Positions 54,016 through 63,195 of a stretch of 64,000 nucleotides of DNA are shown piece by piece. Origin of the DNA: Luteibacter pinisoli (GTDB lineage: Bacteria; Pseudomonadota; Gammaproteobacteria; Xanthomonadales; Rhodanobacteraceae); NCBI RefSeq assembly GCF_006385595.1, contig NZ_CP041046.1, positions 1,674,001 through 1,738,000 on the forward strand, read 5' to 3'. Numbering within the stretch: the first letter of the stretch is position 1; every line of letters begins with the position of its first letter. Below the pieces are notes generated by a model. It was given only the letters and a program-made list of their open reading frames with translations. It did not search any database and was not told the DNA's origin. The translations under genes and the position numbers were made by a program.

Positions 54016-55514
54016 GCGGTTCCTGTGCGGAGACGCGAACGGGCGCTGGCGAGTTCGCGGCGGAGCGACCCGGCCACGTCGTTCGGTGTTCCGTGGCCGG
54101 GGAGGGTGTCGTGGGTGAGCTGGATGGCGAGGCGCAGTTCCAGCGAGGCGATATGCCATGCGGGGTGCTGGCCGATGGCGAAGGCGTGGCCGAGCGCATC
54201 GGAGCAGGCCTCGGCGGCCGCGTCCGGCGGAAGGAGGGTGGCGCGCTGATGGATGCAGTGCGCGAGCGTCCATCGCACCGCCGGGTCGCCACTGTCGTTG
54301 GCGACGCTGAGCAGCAGTGCATGGGCGGCATCCAGGTGCACGAGACGCGCGTCACCCTTCGCCAGGCTGGCGCGTTGCAGGAAGACGTCCGCGCGACGCT
54401 TCGAGGCGAGTACGGGTGCGACGGTGCCAAGCCGCTCGCATACGCCGTCCGCCACGCCAAGGCGTGCCTGTGCCGCGTGTCCCACGAGCCAGCCGGCCCA
54501 TGCGAGGTGCACGTCCACCCAGGCGTCCAGCGCCGGGGCGTCGTGGTCGTGTTCGTCGCTGCCCAGTTCGCGCAGGGCAAGCAGGCGGGTGGCGCCGGAG
54601 GAGCGGGTCAGCCGGGCGAGCCCGGTGCGCAACTGGTGGGCGCGCCACCACGGCCGCCGCGCGGGTGGCACGGTGTCGAGCGCGGCCTGGCATAGGGCCA
54701 GTGCTTCATCGAGACGGGCTTCCGCTGCCTGCCTGTCGAGCAGGGGCGCGGCCGCGCGGTGCAGGGCGGGCAGCAGCCACCGCGCGAGGTAACCCTCCTC
54801 GCCATCGGCGTTGAGGTAGTCGCGCACGATCGCTTCCCACGCAACGACATCATCGGCGTGGTCGCCGACGTGCCGCAGCGTGGGGTGTTCGCGCTCGCCA
54901 CTGAGGTACAGGCACGCGGGCATGCCGGGCGCGTGCAGGCGATCAACCGACGCGCCCGGCGCACGCGGGCGGGCGAGCAGGTCGACCGGTTCGAGGGCGA
55001 GCTGGAGCGTAGGGGCCTCGTACGCCGTGCGCTTGTAGGTCCAGTCGGGCGTAGGCGGCGGGGCCATGGCGGCGTCCTCGGGTGGGGCGGGCGGTGTGAC
55101 GGGTTCGAACGATTCGGCGATGGAAAGCGCAGGTGGGGCGGCGCTACTCGTCCGGCGCTTGCGGCGACGCCATGCCATGCCAAGCACGAGGGCCAGGAAG
55201 GCGATGACCGCGGCGGCGGCGACGCCGCCAGGCCACACGCCGTGCATCGTGGGCCGTGCCTTTGTGGGTGGCGGCACGCCGATCGAGGCCGTGCGCGCAG
55301 GTGCTGGCACGACGGTGAGCGCCGGATCGGGCGGCGATTCCATCGCGTCGAGCATGCGCGAGACATCACGCATCTGCCGGCTGCGGTCCGCCGCCTCGGC
55401 CTTGAAGTCACGATCCTCCGCGCAGCCACCGGCCAGCGCGCCCGCGCAAAGCACGAACACGACATGGCATGCGCGGGGCAAGGCCCAGCGGGGTGGCAGT
55501 GCGACGTTCAACAA
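54012..55514 (-). CDS. Putative lipoprotein with internal membrane segment, unknown
   Basis: 500 residues. A signal-like N-terminus with a cysteine at LAGGCAED suggests lipidation. A second hydrophobic segment (GGVAAAAVIAFLALVLGMAW, about residues 93-112) is followed by RRRKRR, so the bulk of the protein would be cytoplasmic or a second anchor exists. The C-terminal 250 residues are Ala/Leu-rich and helical with TPR-like character. No family recognised. Translationally coupled to the methyltransferase gene. Confidence 0.65.
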   Translation of the reverse strand: MLNVALPPRWALPRACHVVFVLCAGALAGGCAEDRDFKAEAADRSRQMRDVSRMLDAMESPPDPALTVVPAPARTASIGVPPPTKARPTMHGVWPGGVAAAAVIAFLALVLGMAWRRRKRRTSSAAPPALSIAESFEPVTPPAPPEDAAMAPPPTPDWTYKRTAYEAPTLQLALEPVDLLARPRAPGASVDRLHAPGMPACLYLSGEREHPTLRHVGDHADDVVAWEAIVRDYLNADGEEGYLARWLLPALHRAAAPLLDRQAAEARLDEALALCQAALDTVPPARRPWWRAHQLRTGLARLTRSSGATRLLALRELGSDEHDHDAPALDAWVDVHLAWAGWLVGHAAQARLGVADGVCERLGTVAPVLASKRRADVFLQRASLAKGDARLVHLDAAHALLLSVANDSGDPAVRWTLAHCIHQRATLLPPDAAAEACSDALGHAFAIGQHPAWHIASLELRLAIQLTHDTLPGHGTPNDVAGSLRRELASARSRLRTGTA

Positions 55515-55600
55515 CCTTCCTGGCGACGCGGCCGAAGGTTGGGGATGTTAGGCAGTCACCGCGCGCGGATCGATGGAAGGATTCTGAAAAATGCGGCGGA

Positions 55601-56833
55601 TTACGGGGTCCGTTCGCCCGCGACCCAGGTCTCGCGCAGGAGGTTGCCGCCGATCCAGTAGCACAGTTCCGGCAGGTGCCGGATGTTCCACACGGCCAGG
55701 TCGGCGCGCTGGCCCACGGCGAGCGTGCCGCGATCGTCGAGGCCCAGCGCCCTGGCGGCATGCACCGTGGCGCCGCGCAGGGCTTCTTCCGGCGTGAGCC
55801 GGAATAGCGTGCAGGCCATGCCCATTGCCAGGCGCAGCGAGAGCAGGGGCGAGGTGCCCGGGTTGAGGTCGGTCGCCACGGCCATGGCGACGCCGTGGTC
55901 GCGAAAGGCGGCGATCGGCGGCGGGCGGGTATCGCGCAACGCGTAGTAGGCGCCGGGCAACAGCACGGCGACGGTACCGGCCGCCGCCATGGCGGCGACG
56001 CCTTCCTCGCTCGTCCACTCGAGGTGGTCCGCGGAGAGGCCGTTGTACCGCGCGACCAGCGCCGCTCCGCCAAGGTCGGAGAGCTGTTCGGCGTGCAGCT
56101 TCACCGGCAGGCCCAGCTCGGTCGCTTTCTGGAACAGGCGATCGGTTTCCGCGTGGGTGAAGCCAATGCCTTCGCAAAACGCGTCGACCGCGTCCACCAG
56201 TTCGTCATCGGCCAGTGAGGGCAGCATCGTGTCGCAGACCAGCGCCACGTAATCATCGCGACGCCCCGCGTACTCCGGCGGCAGGGCATGCAAGCCAAGA
56301 AAGCTGGTGCGCACGTCGATGCCAAGCTCGATGCCGATGCGCCGGGCCACTCTCAGCATGCGTCGTTCGGCATCCGGTTCCAGCCCGTAGCCGGATTTGA
56401 TCTCCAGCGTGGTCACGCCATCGGCGAGCAGGGCACGGGCACGCGGCAGCGACTGGTGGAACAGCTCGTCCTCGCTGGCGCTGCGCGTGGCGCGAACGCT
56501 CGACACGATGCCGCCGCCGGCGCGCGCGATGTCTTCATAGCTGGCGCCTTCCAGGCGCATCTCGAATTCCTGCGCGCGATCGCCACCGAACACGAGGTGC
56601 GTGTGGCAATCCACCAGGCCAGGGGTGATCCACGCACCACCCAGCGAAGCCACGCGATGCGACAGCGCGTGCGGCTCGCCCGGCAGGTCGGCCCGCGCGC
56701 CCACGAAGGCGATGCGGCCGTCCTTGATCCCGAGGGCGCCATCGGCGATGGCGCCATACGCCACGCCGGTGTCGGTGAGCGTGGCCAGGCCGGCATCGAG
56801 AAGGAGGTGATCCCAGCGGGTATCGGCGGTCAT
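55601..56833 (-). CDS. hutI: Imidazolonepropionase
   Basis: Third step of histidine breakdown: hydrolyses imidazolone propionate to formimidoyl-glutamate. 410 residues of the amidohydrolase fold. Metal and catalytic blocks: VDCHTHLVFGGDRAQEFEMR, TTLEIKSGYGLEPDAERRML, VKLHAEQLSD, SADHLEWTSEEG and MAVATDLNPGTSP. ATG at 56833, overlapping the stop of the chloride-channel gene by 4 bp. The next enzyme of the five-step route, hutF, is encoded about 3 kb away on the other strand; hutH, hutU and hutG are not in the window. Confidence 0.94.
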   Translation of the reverse strand: MTADTRWDHLLLDAGLATLTDTGVAYGAIADGALGIKDGRIAFVGARADLPGEPHALSHRVASLGGAWITPGLVDCHTHLVFGGDRAQEFEMRLEGASYEDIARAGGGIVSSVRATRSASEDELFHQSLPRARALLADGVTTLEIKSGYGLEPDAERRMLRVARRIGIELGIDVRTSFLGLHALPPEYAGRRDDYVALVCDTMLPSLADDELVDAVDAFCEGIGFTHAETDRLFQKATELGLPVKLHAEQLSDLGGAALVARYNGLSADHLEWTSEEGVAAMAAAGTVAVLLPGAYYALRDTRPPPIAAFRDHGVAMAVATDLNPGTSPLLSLRLAMGMACTLFRLTPEEALRGATVHAARALGLDDRGTLAVGQRADLAVWNIRHLPELCYWIGGNLLRETWVAGERTP

Positions 56834-58209
56834 GGCGTGGCGGTGTCCGGGGCAGGCGGCGCCTCGCGGCGCGCGTGTTCGAGTTCGTATTGGGCGACCA
56901 GTGTATCGGCCAGCGCTTTGTACACGGGCACGCGGCAGACCAGGCTGGAGACGGCGCGCGCCAGCAGGCAGGCGGCCATGATCGGCAGCGCCATGAAGTT
57001 GTTGGCGGTGAGCTCGAGCGAGATCAGCGTGGCGGTGAGCGGCGCCTGGGTGACGCCGGCGAGATACGAAGCCATGCCCAGCAGCACCACGGCCGACACG
57101 TCCGCGCCCGGCAGCAGGTGGGCGATGTTCCCGCCCAGCCCCGCGCCGACGGCAAGCGCGGGCGAGAAGATGCCGCCAGGAATGCCGGCCCACGACGAGG
57201 CGATATTGCCAAGGAACTTGAGCAGGCCGAAGAACGGCCCGGTATCGCTATGCCCTTCGAGGATGGCTCGTGCCTGCGCGTAGCCGGTGCCATACAGGCC
57301 ATTGGCGCTCAGCAGGCTGAGCAGCACCAGGGCAAGGCCGCAGGCCGCGGCAAACACGATGGGCTGGCGCGCGCGCAGCCGTGCCATGCCGCCACGGAAG
57401 CCCGTTGCCGCCGGAATGATCAGGCGGGCGAACAGGCCGCCGGCCAGGCCGCCGACCACGCCGGTAAGCAGCACGGCGAGCCACGCCTTGCCCAGCGGCA
57501 GCATGGCGCTGATCGCGCCGAAATACGCGTAGTTGCCGACGATGCCGAGCGAGACGATGCCGGCCACGATCACCGCGGTAAGCAGCGTGCCGCTCATCCG
57601 GTGCTCGAACGTGCCGGACATCTCCTCGATGGCAAACACCACGCCTGCGAGCGGCGTGTTGAAGGCGGCGGAGAGTCCCGCCGCCGAGCCCGCGAGGATG
57701 AAGCGGCCCGCCGCGGTGGGATCAGCGAAGCCGAAGCGGCGGCCCAGCGAGTACAGCAGGCCCGCGCCGACGTGCACCGTGGGGCCTTCGCGGCCGACGG
57801 AAGCGCCACCGAGCAGCGCGGCCAGCGTCAGTGCCATCTTGCCCACGGCCACCTTCAGCGACAGCAGGCGCGCACGGAAATCCTCGTCTTCCACCTTCAG
57901 GGCCGCGATGGCCTGCGGGATGCCGGACCCACGCGTGGCCTTCAATGCGCCCTGGGTCAACCAGCAGAGCAGGGCGAAGGTCGCGGGGGTGATCAGCAAG
58001 GGCACCCACCAGCCGTGCGAGGCCACGGCGTGGAACAGCTCGAAGGCGTAATCGGCGGCCTTGGCGAAGAACACCGCGGCCAGGCCCACGGCCACGGCAC
58101 CTGCCCAGAACACGATGCGCCGGCGCCATTCCTCCGGCGACAGCCAGCCATGCCGGCGCAACTGCTCCATGCGCGAAAGCGGCGGTCCGTCGCCGGGCAC
58201 CGCGCTCAT
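56830..58209 (-). CDS. ClC-family chloride channel/transporter
   Basis: 459 residues with about 10-12 membrane helices. The anion-pathway motifs are GSGIPQA, GGASVGREGPTVHVGAG (with the gating glutamate), and GIPGGIFSPALAVGAGLGG. No C-terminal CBS domains. It is sandwiched between hutI and the GNAT/nitrilase gene with 4-bp overlaps at both ends, so the three form one tight operon. A link with histidine catabolism is not obvious. Confidence 0.92.
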   Translation of the reverse strand: MSAVPGDGPPLSRMEQLRRHGWLSPEEWRRRIVFWAGAVAVGLAAVFFAKAADYAFELFHAVASHGWWVPLLITPATFALLCWLTQGALKATRGSGIPQAIAALKVEDEDFRARLLSLKVAVGKMALTLAALLGGASVGREGPTVHVGAGLLYSLGRRFGFADPTAAGRFILAGSAAGLSAAFNTPLAGVVFAIEEMSGTFEHRMSGTLLTAVIVAGIVSLGIVGNYAYFGAISAMLPLGKAWLAVLLTGVVGGLAGGLFARLIIPAATGFRGGMARLRARQPIVFAAACGLALVLLSLLSANGLYGTGYAQARAILEGHSDTGPFFGLLKFLGNIASSWAGIPGGIFSPALAVGAGLGGNIAHLLPGADVSAVVLLGMASYLAGVTQAPLTATLISLELTANNFMALPIMAACLLARAVSSLVCRVPVYKALADTLVAQYELEHARREAPPAPDTATP

Positions 58210-59777
58210 CGGGTCTCCGGGGTACGCGCCCAGCGTACCTGGTAGAGGTCGTAGCGACGGTCTTTCAGGTTCTGCACCGCGCCGGAGTTGCGTGCCTTCG
58301 CGAGGTTCTCCAGGCGGAGGTCGGCGAACAGCACCGTCTCGATGTTCGGCGTGGAGTCGGCGGCGATGCCGTCACGGGCAAACGGAAAGTCACTCGGGGT
58401 GAGGATGCAGCTCTGCCCGTACTGGATATCGAAATTATTCACGCCGGGCAGGTTGCCGACATTGCCGGAAAGCACCACGTAGCACTGGTTTTCGATGGCG
58501 CGCGCCTGCGAGCAGTAACGCACGCGCAGGTAACCCTCGCGCACGTCCGTGCAGAACGGCACGAACAGGATCAGCGCACCCTGGTCGGTGAGATGCCGCG
58601 CCACCTCGGGGAACTCCGAGTCGTAACAGATCATCACGCCGATCGGCCCGCAGTCGGTCTGGATCGTCGCCGCCGAATCGCCGCCGGTGATGTTCCACAC
58701 GTTGCGTTCGCTCGGCGTGGGATGCAGCTTCTCGCGCTCGTGGATCGAGCCGTCGCGCAGGCAGACGTAGCAGACGTTGTGGATATCACCATTCGGCTGC
58801 CGCGTCGGGTGCGAGCCGCCGATGATGTTGATGTTGTAGTGCACGGCCAGGCGGTGGAACAGCGCCTTCACTTCGTCCGTGTACTCGGAGAGCCGGCGAA
58901 TCGAGTCCACCGGTGACAGCTCGGCATTCTCGATGGAGAGCAGCTGCAGGGTCAGCAGCTCGGGGAACGCGACGAAGTCGGCGTCGTAGTCCGCGGCGAT
59001 GTCGACGAAGTACTCCACCTGCGTGGCGAACTCGGCAAACGAGGTGATCCGTCGCTGCTGGTACTGCACCGAGGCCACGCGCACCGAATCCGGCAGGCGA
59101 TGGCTGTGCGAAATGCGCGGCGTATCCGGATGATTGAGCAGCTGTGGGTTGCGCCACACCAGGTGCGCCGCGTAGCCGAGCGACTCGTGGTCGGACGGCA
59201 CGTACTCGCGCAGCAGGCCAATCACCTCGAAGCCATTGCGCAGCTGGAAACTCAGGGTGGGGTCGCGGCGGCTGCCGTCGACCACGGCCTGCACGTAGGC
59301 TTCCGCGCTACCGTAGCGGCCGATGGTCCGTGACAGCCCCGGCACGCGGCCGCCAAACACGATGCCGCGCAGCTTCAGGTCCGTGCACAGGCGCTTGCGT
59401 GCCTGGTACAGGCGCTGGCCGATGCGCATGCCGCGGTAGTCCGGGTGCACCACCACTTCCATGCCGTAGAGCCAGTCGCCCTTCGGATCATGGCGCGAGG
59501 CAAAGCCGCCGCCGGTGATCTGCATCCAGGTATGCGGCGCCAGGGCCACGGCCTCGTTGATGCGGAACGTGGCGCAGAATCCCACGATATGGCCTTCGTA
59601 TTCGACGACGAACTGGCCTTCGGGGAAGTTGTTCTGCTGGCCCTGCAGCATTTCGGCGGAATGGCCCCATTCGGCGGTGTACACGCGGGCGGTGAGGGCC
59701 ACCAGTTCGGGGACATCGGCGGGGCGCGCCTGGCGCAAGTGGAGCTTGGGGCTCTGGGCGGGGGCGGTCTCGGTCAT
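58206..59777 (-). CDS. Fused GNAT acetyltransferase and carbon-nitrogen hydrolase
   Basis: 523 residues with two domains. Residues about 10-215 are a GNAT acetyltransferase (MEVVVHPDYRGMRIGQRLYQ is the acetyl-CoA loop). About 235-523 are a nitrilase-superfamily amidase with the Glu-Lys-Cys triad: Glu in FVAFPELLTLQ, Lys in HEREKLHPTPSE, Cys in GVMICYDSEFPE. The fusion is widespread in bacteria; the substrate is not established. Start ATG 59777 (MTETAPAQSPKLHLR). First gene of the operon with the ClC and hutI genes. Confidence 0.9.
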   Translation of the reverse strand: MTETAPAQSPKLHLRQARPADVPELVALTARVYTAEWGHSAEMLQGQQNNFPEGQFVVEYEGHIVGFCATFRINEAVALAPHTWMQITGGGFASRHDPKGDWLYGMEVVVHPDYRGMRIGQRLYQARKRLCTDLKLRGIVFGGRVPGLSRTIGRYGSAEAYVQAVVDGSRRDPTLSFQLRNGFEVIGLLREYVPSDHESLGYAAHLVWRNPQLLNHPDTPRISHSHRLPDSVRVASVQYQQRRITSFAEFATQVEYFVDIAADYDADFVAFPELLTLQLLSIENAELSPVDSIRRLSEYTDEVKALFHRLAVHYNINIIGGSHPTRQPNGDIHNVCYVCLRDGSIHEREKLHPTPSERNVWNITGGDSAATIQTDCGPIGVMICYDSEFPEVARHLTDQGALILFVPFCTDVREGYLRVRYCSQARAIENQCYVVLSGNVGNLPGVNNFDIQYGQSCILTPSDFPFARDGIAADSTPNIETVLFADLRLENLAKARNSGAVQNLKDRRYDLYQVRWARTPETR

Positions 59778-59874
59778 GTGCGTATTATGCCCCGGTAGCG
59801 TGAAGCCATTCACAAGGGCACGCTATCCTGTGCGGGCACGCTTTCGATACCGAACCCGCCTGAAGGCCTATTCG

Positions 59875-61227
59875 ATGACGCAGTCCCATTTCACCGCCGA
59901 CTTTCTCTGGACCGATGGCGCCTGGGCCGAATCCGGCCTCGCGATCCGGGACGGGCGCTTCGCCGCGCCCAACGGTGGCGCGGGTGAGCGCATCGGCCGC
60001 TTCGTCCTGCCGGGCATGCCCAACCTGCATTCGCATGCGTTCCAGCGCGCCATGGCCGGCCTGGCCGAGCGCCGCGGGCCCGGCGAAGACAGCTTCTGGA
60101 CGTGGCGCGAAACGATGTACGCCTTCGCCGAGGCGATCAATCCCGATGACATGAAGGCCATCGCCACCCAGCTCTACGTCGAGATGGTGAAGGCCGGTTA
60201 CACCCAGGTCTGCGAATTCCATTACCTGCACCACGGCCCGCGCGGTGTGCCGTACGCGGATCCGGCGGCGATGTCGCTGGCGCTGATCGAAGCGGCGAAA
60301 GACGCCGGCATCGGCCTCACCCTGTTGCCGGTGCTGTACATGACCGGCGGCTTCGACGGCCGCCCGCTGAGCGAACGCCAGCAGCGCTTCCGCCACGACA
60401 TCGGGCAATACGTGTCGTTGCTGGAACGCCTGGTGCCGATGCAGCACGACATGCTGAAGGTGGGCATCGCCCTGCATTCACTGCGTGCGGTGCCGGAAGG
60501 CGCGATGCGCGCCGTGCTGGCGACCGAGGTGGCGAAGGGCTTGCCCATCCATATCCATATCGCCGAACAGATTGGCGAAGTGCAGGATTGCCTGGCCGTG
60601 CGTGGCGCGCGTCCGGTGGAGTGGCTGTTCGATCACGCGGAGGTCGACGAACGCTGGACCCTTGTCCATGCCACGCACCTTACCGGCCATGAAACCAAGA
60701 GGCTCGCGATCTCCGGCGCGGTCGCCGGCCTGTGCCCGACCACCGAAGCCAATCTCGGCGATGGCCTGTTCCCGCTGGCGGATTTCGTCGACGGTGGCGG
60801 TACCTTCGGCATCGGTTCGGATTCGCATATCTCGGTATCGCCGGTGGAAGAACTGCGCTGGCTGGAATACGGCCAGCGCCTGGTGACGCGTCATCGCAAC
60901 GTGGTGTCGCGCAAGCCGGAGGAAAGCTCCGGCGTCGCGTTGTGGCAGCGCGCCCTCGACGGTGGTGCGCGTGCCGCCGGCACCGATGTCGGCCGGCTGG
61001 AGCAGGGGGGCCGTGCCGACCTGCTCGTGCTCCACGATGGCGCGCCGCTGCTGGCCGCGCGTGACGAGGCCGATGTGATCGATACCTTCCTGTTTGCCGG
61101 CAATACGCCGCTGGTACGCGACGTGATGGTCGGTGGCCAATGGCGCGTCCGCGACTTTGCCCACGTCGGGGAAATCGCCGCGGCGGCCGAGTATCGGCGC
61201 GTGGTCGAGAAGCTGGCGGCGGCGTGA
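59875..61227 (+). CDS. hutF: Formimidoylglutamate deiminase
   Basis: Converts N-formimidoyl-glutamate to N-formyl-glutamate in the five-step histidine degradation route. 450 residues of the amidohydrolase superfamily: GMPNLHSHAFQRAMAGLAE carries the first metal histidines, IHIHIAEQIGEVQDC and VHATHLTGHE the later ones, FGIGSDSHISVSPVEELRWLEYGQ the aspartate. Divergent from the GNAT/nitrilase-ClC-hutI operon across about 97 bp. Confidence 0.93.
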   Translation: MTQSHFTADFLWTDGAWAESGLAIRDGRFAAPNGGAGERIGRFVLPGMPNLHSHAFQRAMAGLAERRGPGEDSFWTWRETMYAFAEAINPDDMKAIATQLYVEMVKAGYTQVCEFHYLHHGPRGVPYADPAAMSLALIEAAKDAGIGLTLLPVLYMTGGFDGRPLSERQQRFRHDIGQYVSLLERLVPMQHDMLKVGIALHSLRAVPEGAMRAVLATEVAKGLPIHIHIAEQIGEVQDCLAVRGARPVEWLFDHAEVDERWTLVHATHLTGHETKRLAISGAVAGLCPTTEANLGDGLFPLADFVDGGGTFGIGSDSHISVSPVEELRWLEYGQRLVTRHRNVVSRKPEESSGVALWQRALDGGARAAGTDVGRLEQGGRADLLVLHDGAPLLAARDEADVIDTFLFAGNTPLVRDVMVGGQWRVRDFAHVGEIAAAAEYRRVVEKLAAA

Positions 61228-61271
61228 TCGACGCCCTTGCACATCGCGAAAAATCGTGGTCTAGTCGAACC

Positions 61272-61340
61272 ATGATTCGCCTCACCGCCAATAACGCCAA
61301 TACCAATAATGCCCGGAACCTCGGGAGGGTCGGCGTGTAG
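61272..61340 (+). CDS. Asparagine-rich leader peptide of asnB
   Basis: A 22-codon reading frame, MIRLTANNANTNNARN then LGRVGV and stop. Six of the 22 codons are asparagine, packed within ten positions, and four of the six are AAT, a codon rarely used in this GC-rich DNA. It is followed by an intrinsic terminator and then asnB. This is the classic layout of ribosome-mediated attenuation: when Asn-tRNA is scarce the ribosome stalls at the Asn codons and terminator formation is prevented. No strong ribosome site precedes the ATG, so initiation may be inefficient. Confidence 0.85.
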   Translation: MIRLTANNANTNNARNLGRVGV

Positions 61341-61341
61341 G

Positions 61342-61401
61342 CGGTTGCAAGTGAAACCACCGAATACACCAAAGGCCCGCCCTCACCAGGCGGGCCTTTT
61401 T
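61342..61401 (+). terminator. Attenuator terminator before asnB
   Basis: Terminator stem GGCCCGCC (61374-61381)/GGCGGGCC (61389-61396) with T5 after it. A weaker upstream hairpin (GGTT 61344-61347 region with AACC 61355-61358 region) and a GGCGG at 61340-61344 that can pair with CCGCC of the terminator's 5' arm give possible pause and antiterminator structures. Confidence 0.82.
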
Positions 61402-61441
61402 CTTTGCACGTTTTCCAGCCATCGATACCAGGAGCAAGACC

Positions 61442-63112
61442 ATGTGTTCGATCTTCGGGATGTTCGGCCTCGCGGCCGGCGACGACCTCCAGGCGCTGCG
61501 CGCGCAGGCCATGGAGCTATCGCAACGGCAGCGCCACCGCGGCCCGGACTGGAGTGGCGTGTATGTCGATGACGGCGCGATCCTTGTCCACGAGCGCCTG
61601 GCCATCGTCGATCCCGCCAGCGGCGCCCAGCCGCTGCGCTCGAAGGATGGCGAGCTGGCGCTGGCCGTCAACGGCGAGATCTACAACCACCGCGAACTGC
61701 GCGCCGCCAGCGACTACGCGTTCACCACCGGCTCCGACTGCGAAGTGATCAACGCGCTGTACCGCGCCCACGGCACGGATTTCCTCGGCAAGCTCAACGG
61801 CATCTTCGCCTTTGCGCTGTGGGACGCCGCCCGCCGGCGCGTCCTCGTGGCCCGCGACCCGATGGGTGTGTGCCCGCTGTACTGGGGCCATGACCGCCAG
61901 GGCCGCCTCTGCGTCGCCTCCGAGATGAAATCGCTGGTGGGCATCTGCGCCGATGTCGCGCCGTTCCCGCCGGGCCATGTGTACGACAGCGCCACCGGTG
62001 AAACGCTGCGCTACTGGACGCCGGCGTGGCGCGACTACGCGGTGACCGAAGGCCGCGCCATCGAGCCGCAGGCCCTGCGGGTAGCGTTCGAAGCCGCCGT
62101 GCATCGCCAGATGATGACCGACGTGCCCTACGGCGTGCTGCTTTCCGGTGGCCTGGATTCCTCGCTGGTCGCGGCCGTGGCGGCGGGCTTTGCCCGCCGG
62201 CGCATCGAGGATGACGATCGTGACGAAGCCTGGTGGCCGCGCCTGCATTCGTTCGCGATCGGCCTTGATGGCTCGCCCGACCTGAAGGCGGCCGAGGTGG
62301 CGGCCGAGGCGCTGGGCACCGTGCACCACGGCTTCGTCTACACCTTCGACGAAGGCCTGGACGCGCTGCCGGAAGTCATCCGCCATATCGAAACCTACGA
62401 CGTCACCACCATCCGCGCCTCCACGCCGATGTTCCTGCTGGCGCGCCGGATCAAGGCGATGGGCGTGAAGATGGTGCTCTCGGGCGAAGGCTCGGACGAA
62501 GTGTTCGGCGGTTACCTTTATTTCCACAAGGCGCCCAACGCCCGCGAATTCCACGAGGAAACCGTGCGCAAGCTTGACTCGCTGCACTACTACGACTGCC
62601 TGCGCGCCAACAAATCCATGGCGGCGTGGGGCGTCGAAGCACGCGTGCCCTTCCTCGACACCGAGTTCCTGGAAACCGCCATGGCCTTCGACGCCGAGGC
62701 GAAGATGGTGGCCCGCAAGGGCATCGAGAAGGGGATCCTCCGCGAGGCCTTCGAGGGCGCGCTGCCGGAGTCGATCCTGTGGCGGCAGAAGGAACAGTTC
62801 AGCGACGGCGTCGGCTACGGCTGGATTGACGGGCTGAAGGCCCACGCCGAGGCGGTGGTGAGCGACCGCGAGTTCGCCGCGGCCGCCGCGCGGTTCCCGG
62901 TCAACACCCCGGCCACCAAGGAAGCCTTCTTCTACCGCACCCTCTTCGAGAAGCACTTCCCGGGCGAGGCCTGCGCGGCGACGGTGCCGGGCGGCAAGTC
63001 CATCGCCTGCTCCTCGCCGGCGGCCCTGGCCTGGGATCCGGCCTTCGCGGCGGCGGCCGACCCCTCTGGCCGTGCCGTGCGTGGCGTCCATCGCGAGTCC
63101 CTCCCGGCCTGA
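61442..63112 (+). CDS. asnB: Asparagine synthetase B (glutamine-hydrolysing)
   Basis: Makes asparagine from aspartate, ATP and glutamine. 556 residues, the usual length. Cys2 is the glutaminase nucleophile (MCSIFGMFG); RQRHRGPDWSG and AVNGEIYNHREL belong to the glutaminase domain. The synthetase domain has the ATP loop LLSGGLDSSLVAAVA, SGEGSDEVFGGY and NKSMAAWGVEARVPFLD. Expression is probably controlled by the Asn leader and attenuator immediately upstream. Confidence 0.95.
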   Translation: MCSIFGMFGLAAGDDLQALRAQAMELSQRQRHRGPDWSGVYVDDGAILVHERLAIVDPASGAQPLRSKDGELALAVNGEIYNHRELRAASDYAFTTGSDCEVINALYRAHGTDFLGKLNGIFAFALWDAARRRVLVARDPMGVCPLYWGHDRQGRLCVASEMKSLVGICADVAPFPPGHVYDSATGETLRYWTPAWRDYAVTEGRAIEPQALRVAFEAAVHRQMMTDVPYGVLLSGGLDSSLVAAVAAGFARRRIEDDDRDEAWWPRLHSFAIGLDGSPDLKAAEVAAEALGTVHHGFVYTFDEGLDALPEVIRHIETYDVTTIRASTPMFLLARRIKAMGVKMVLSGEGSDEVFGGYLYFHKAPNAREFHEETVRKLDSLHYYDCLRANKSMAAWGVEARVPFLDTEFLETAMAFDAEAKMVARKGIEKGILREAFEGALPESILWRQKEQFSDGVGYGWIDGLKAHAEAVVSDREFAAAAARFPVNTPATKEAFFYRTLFEKHFPGEACAATVPGGKSIACSSPAALAWDPAFAAAADPSGRAVRGVHRESLPA

Positions 63113-63195
63113 GGGGCCAACAAGGGAGGGCGGCAATTTGGTAGCATTGGACGTTTCGGCGGCGCACCCCCGCGCCGCCCCAGCAGGCAACCAAC

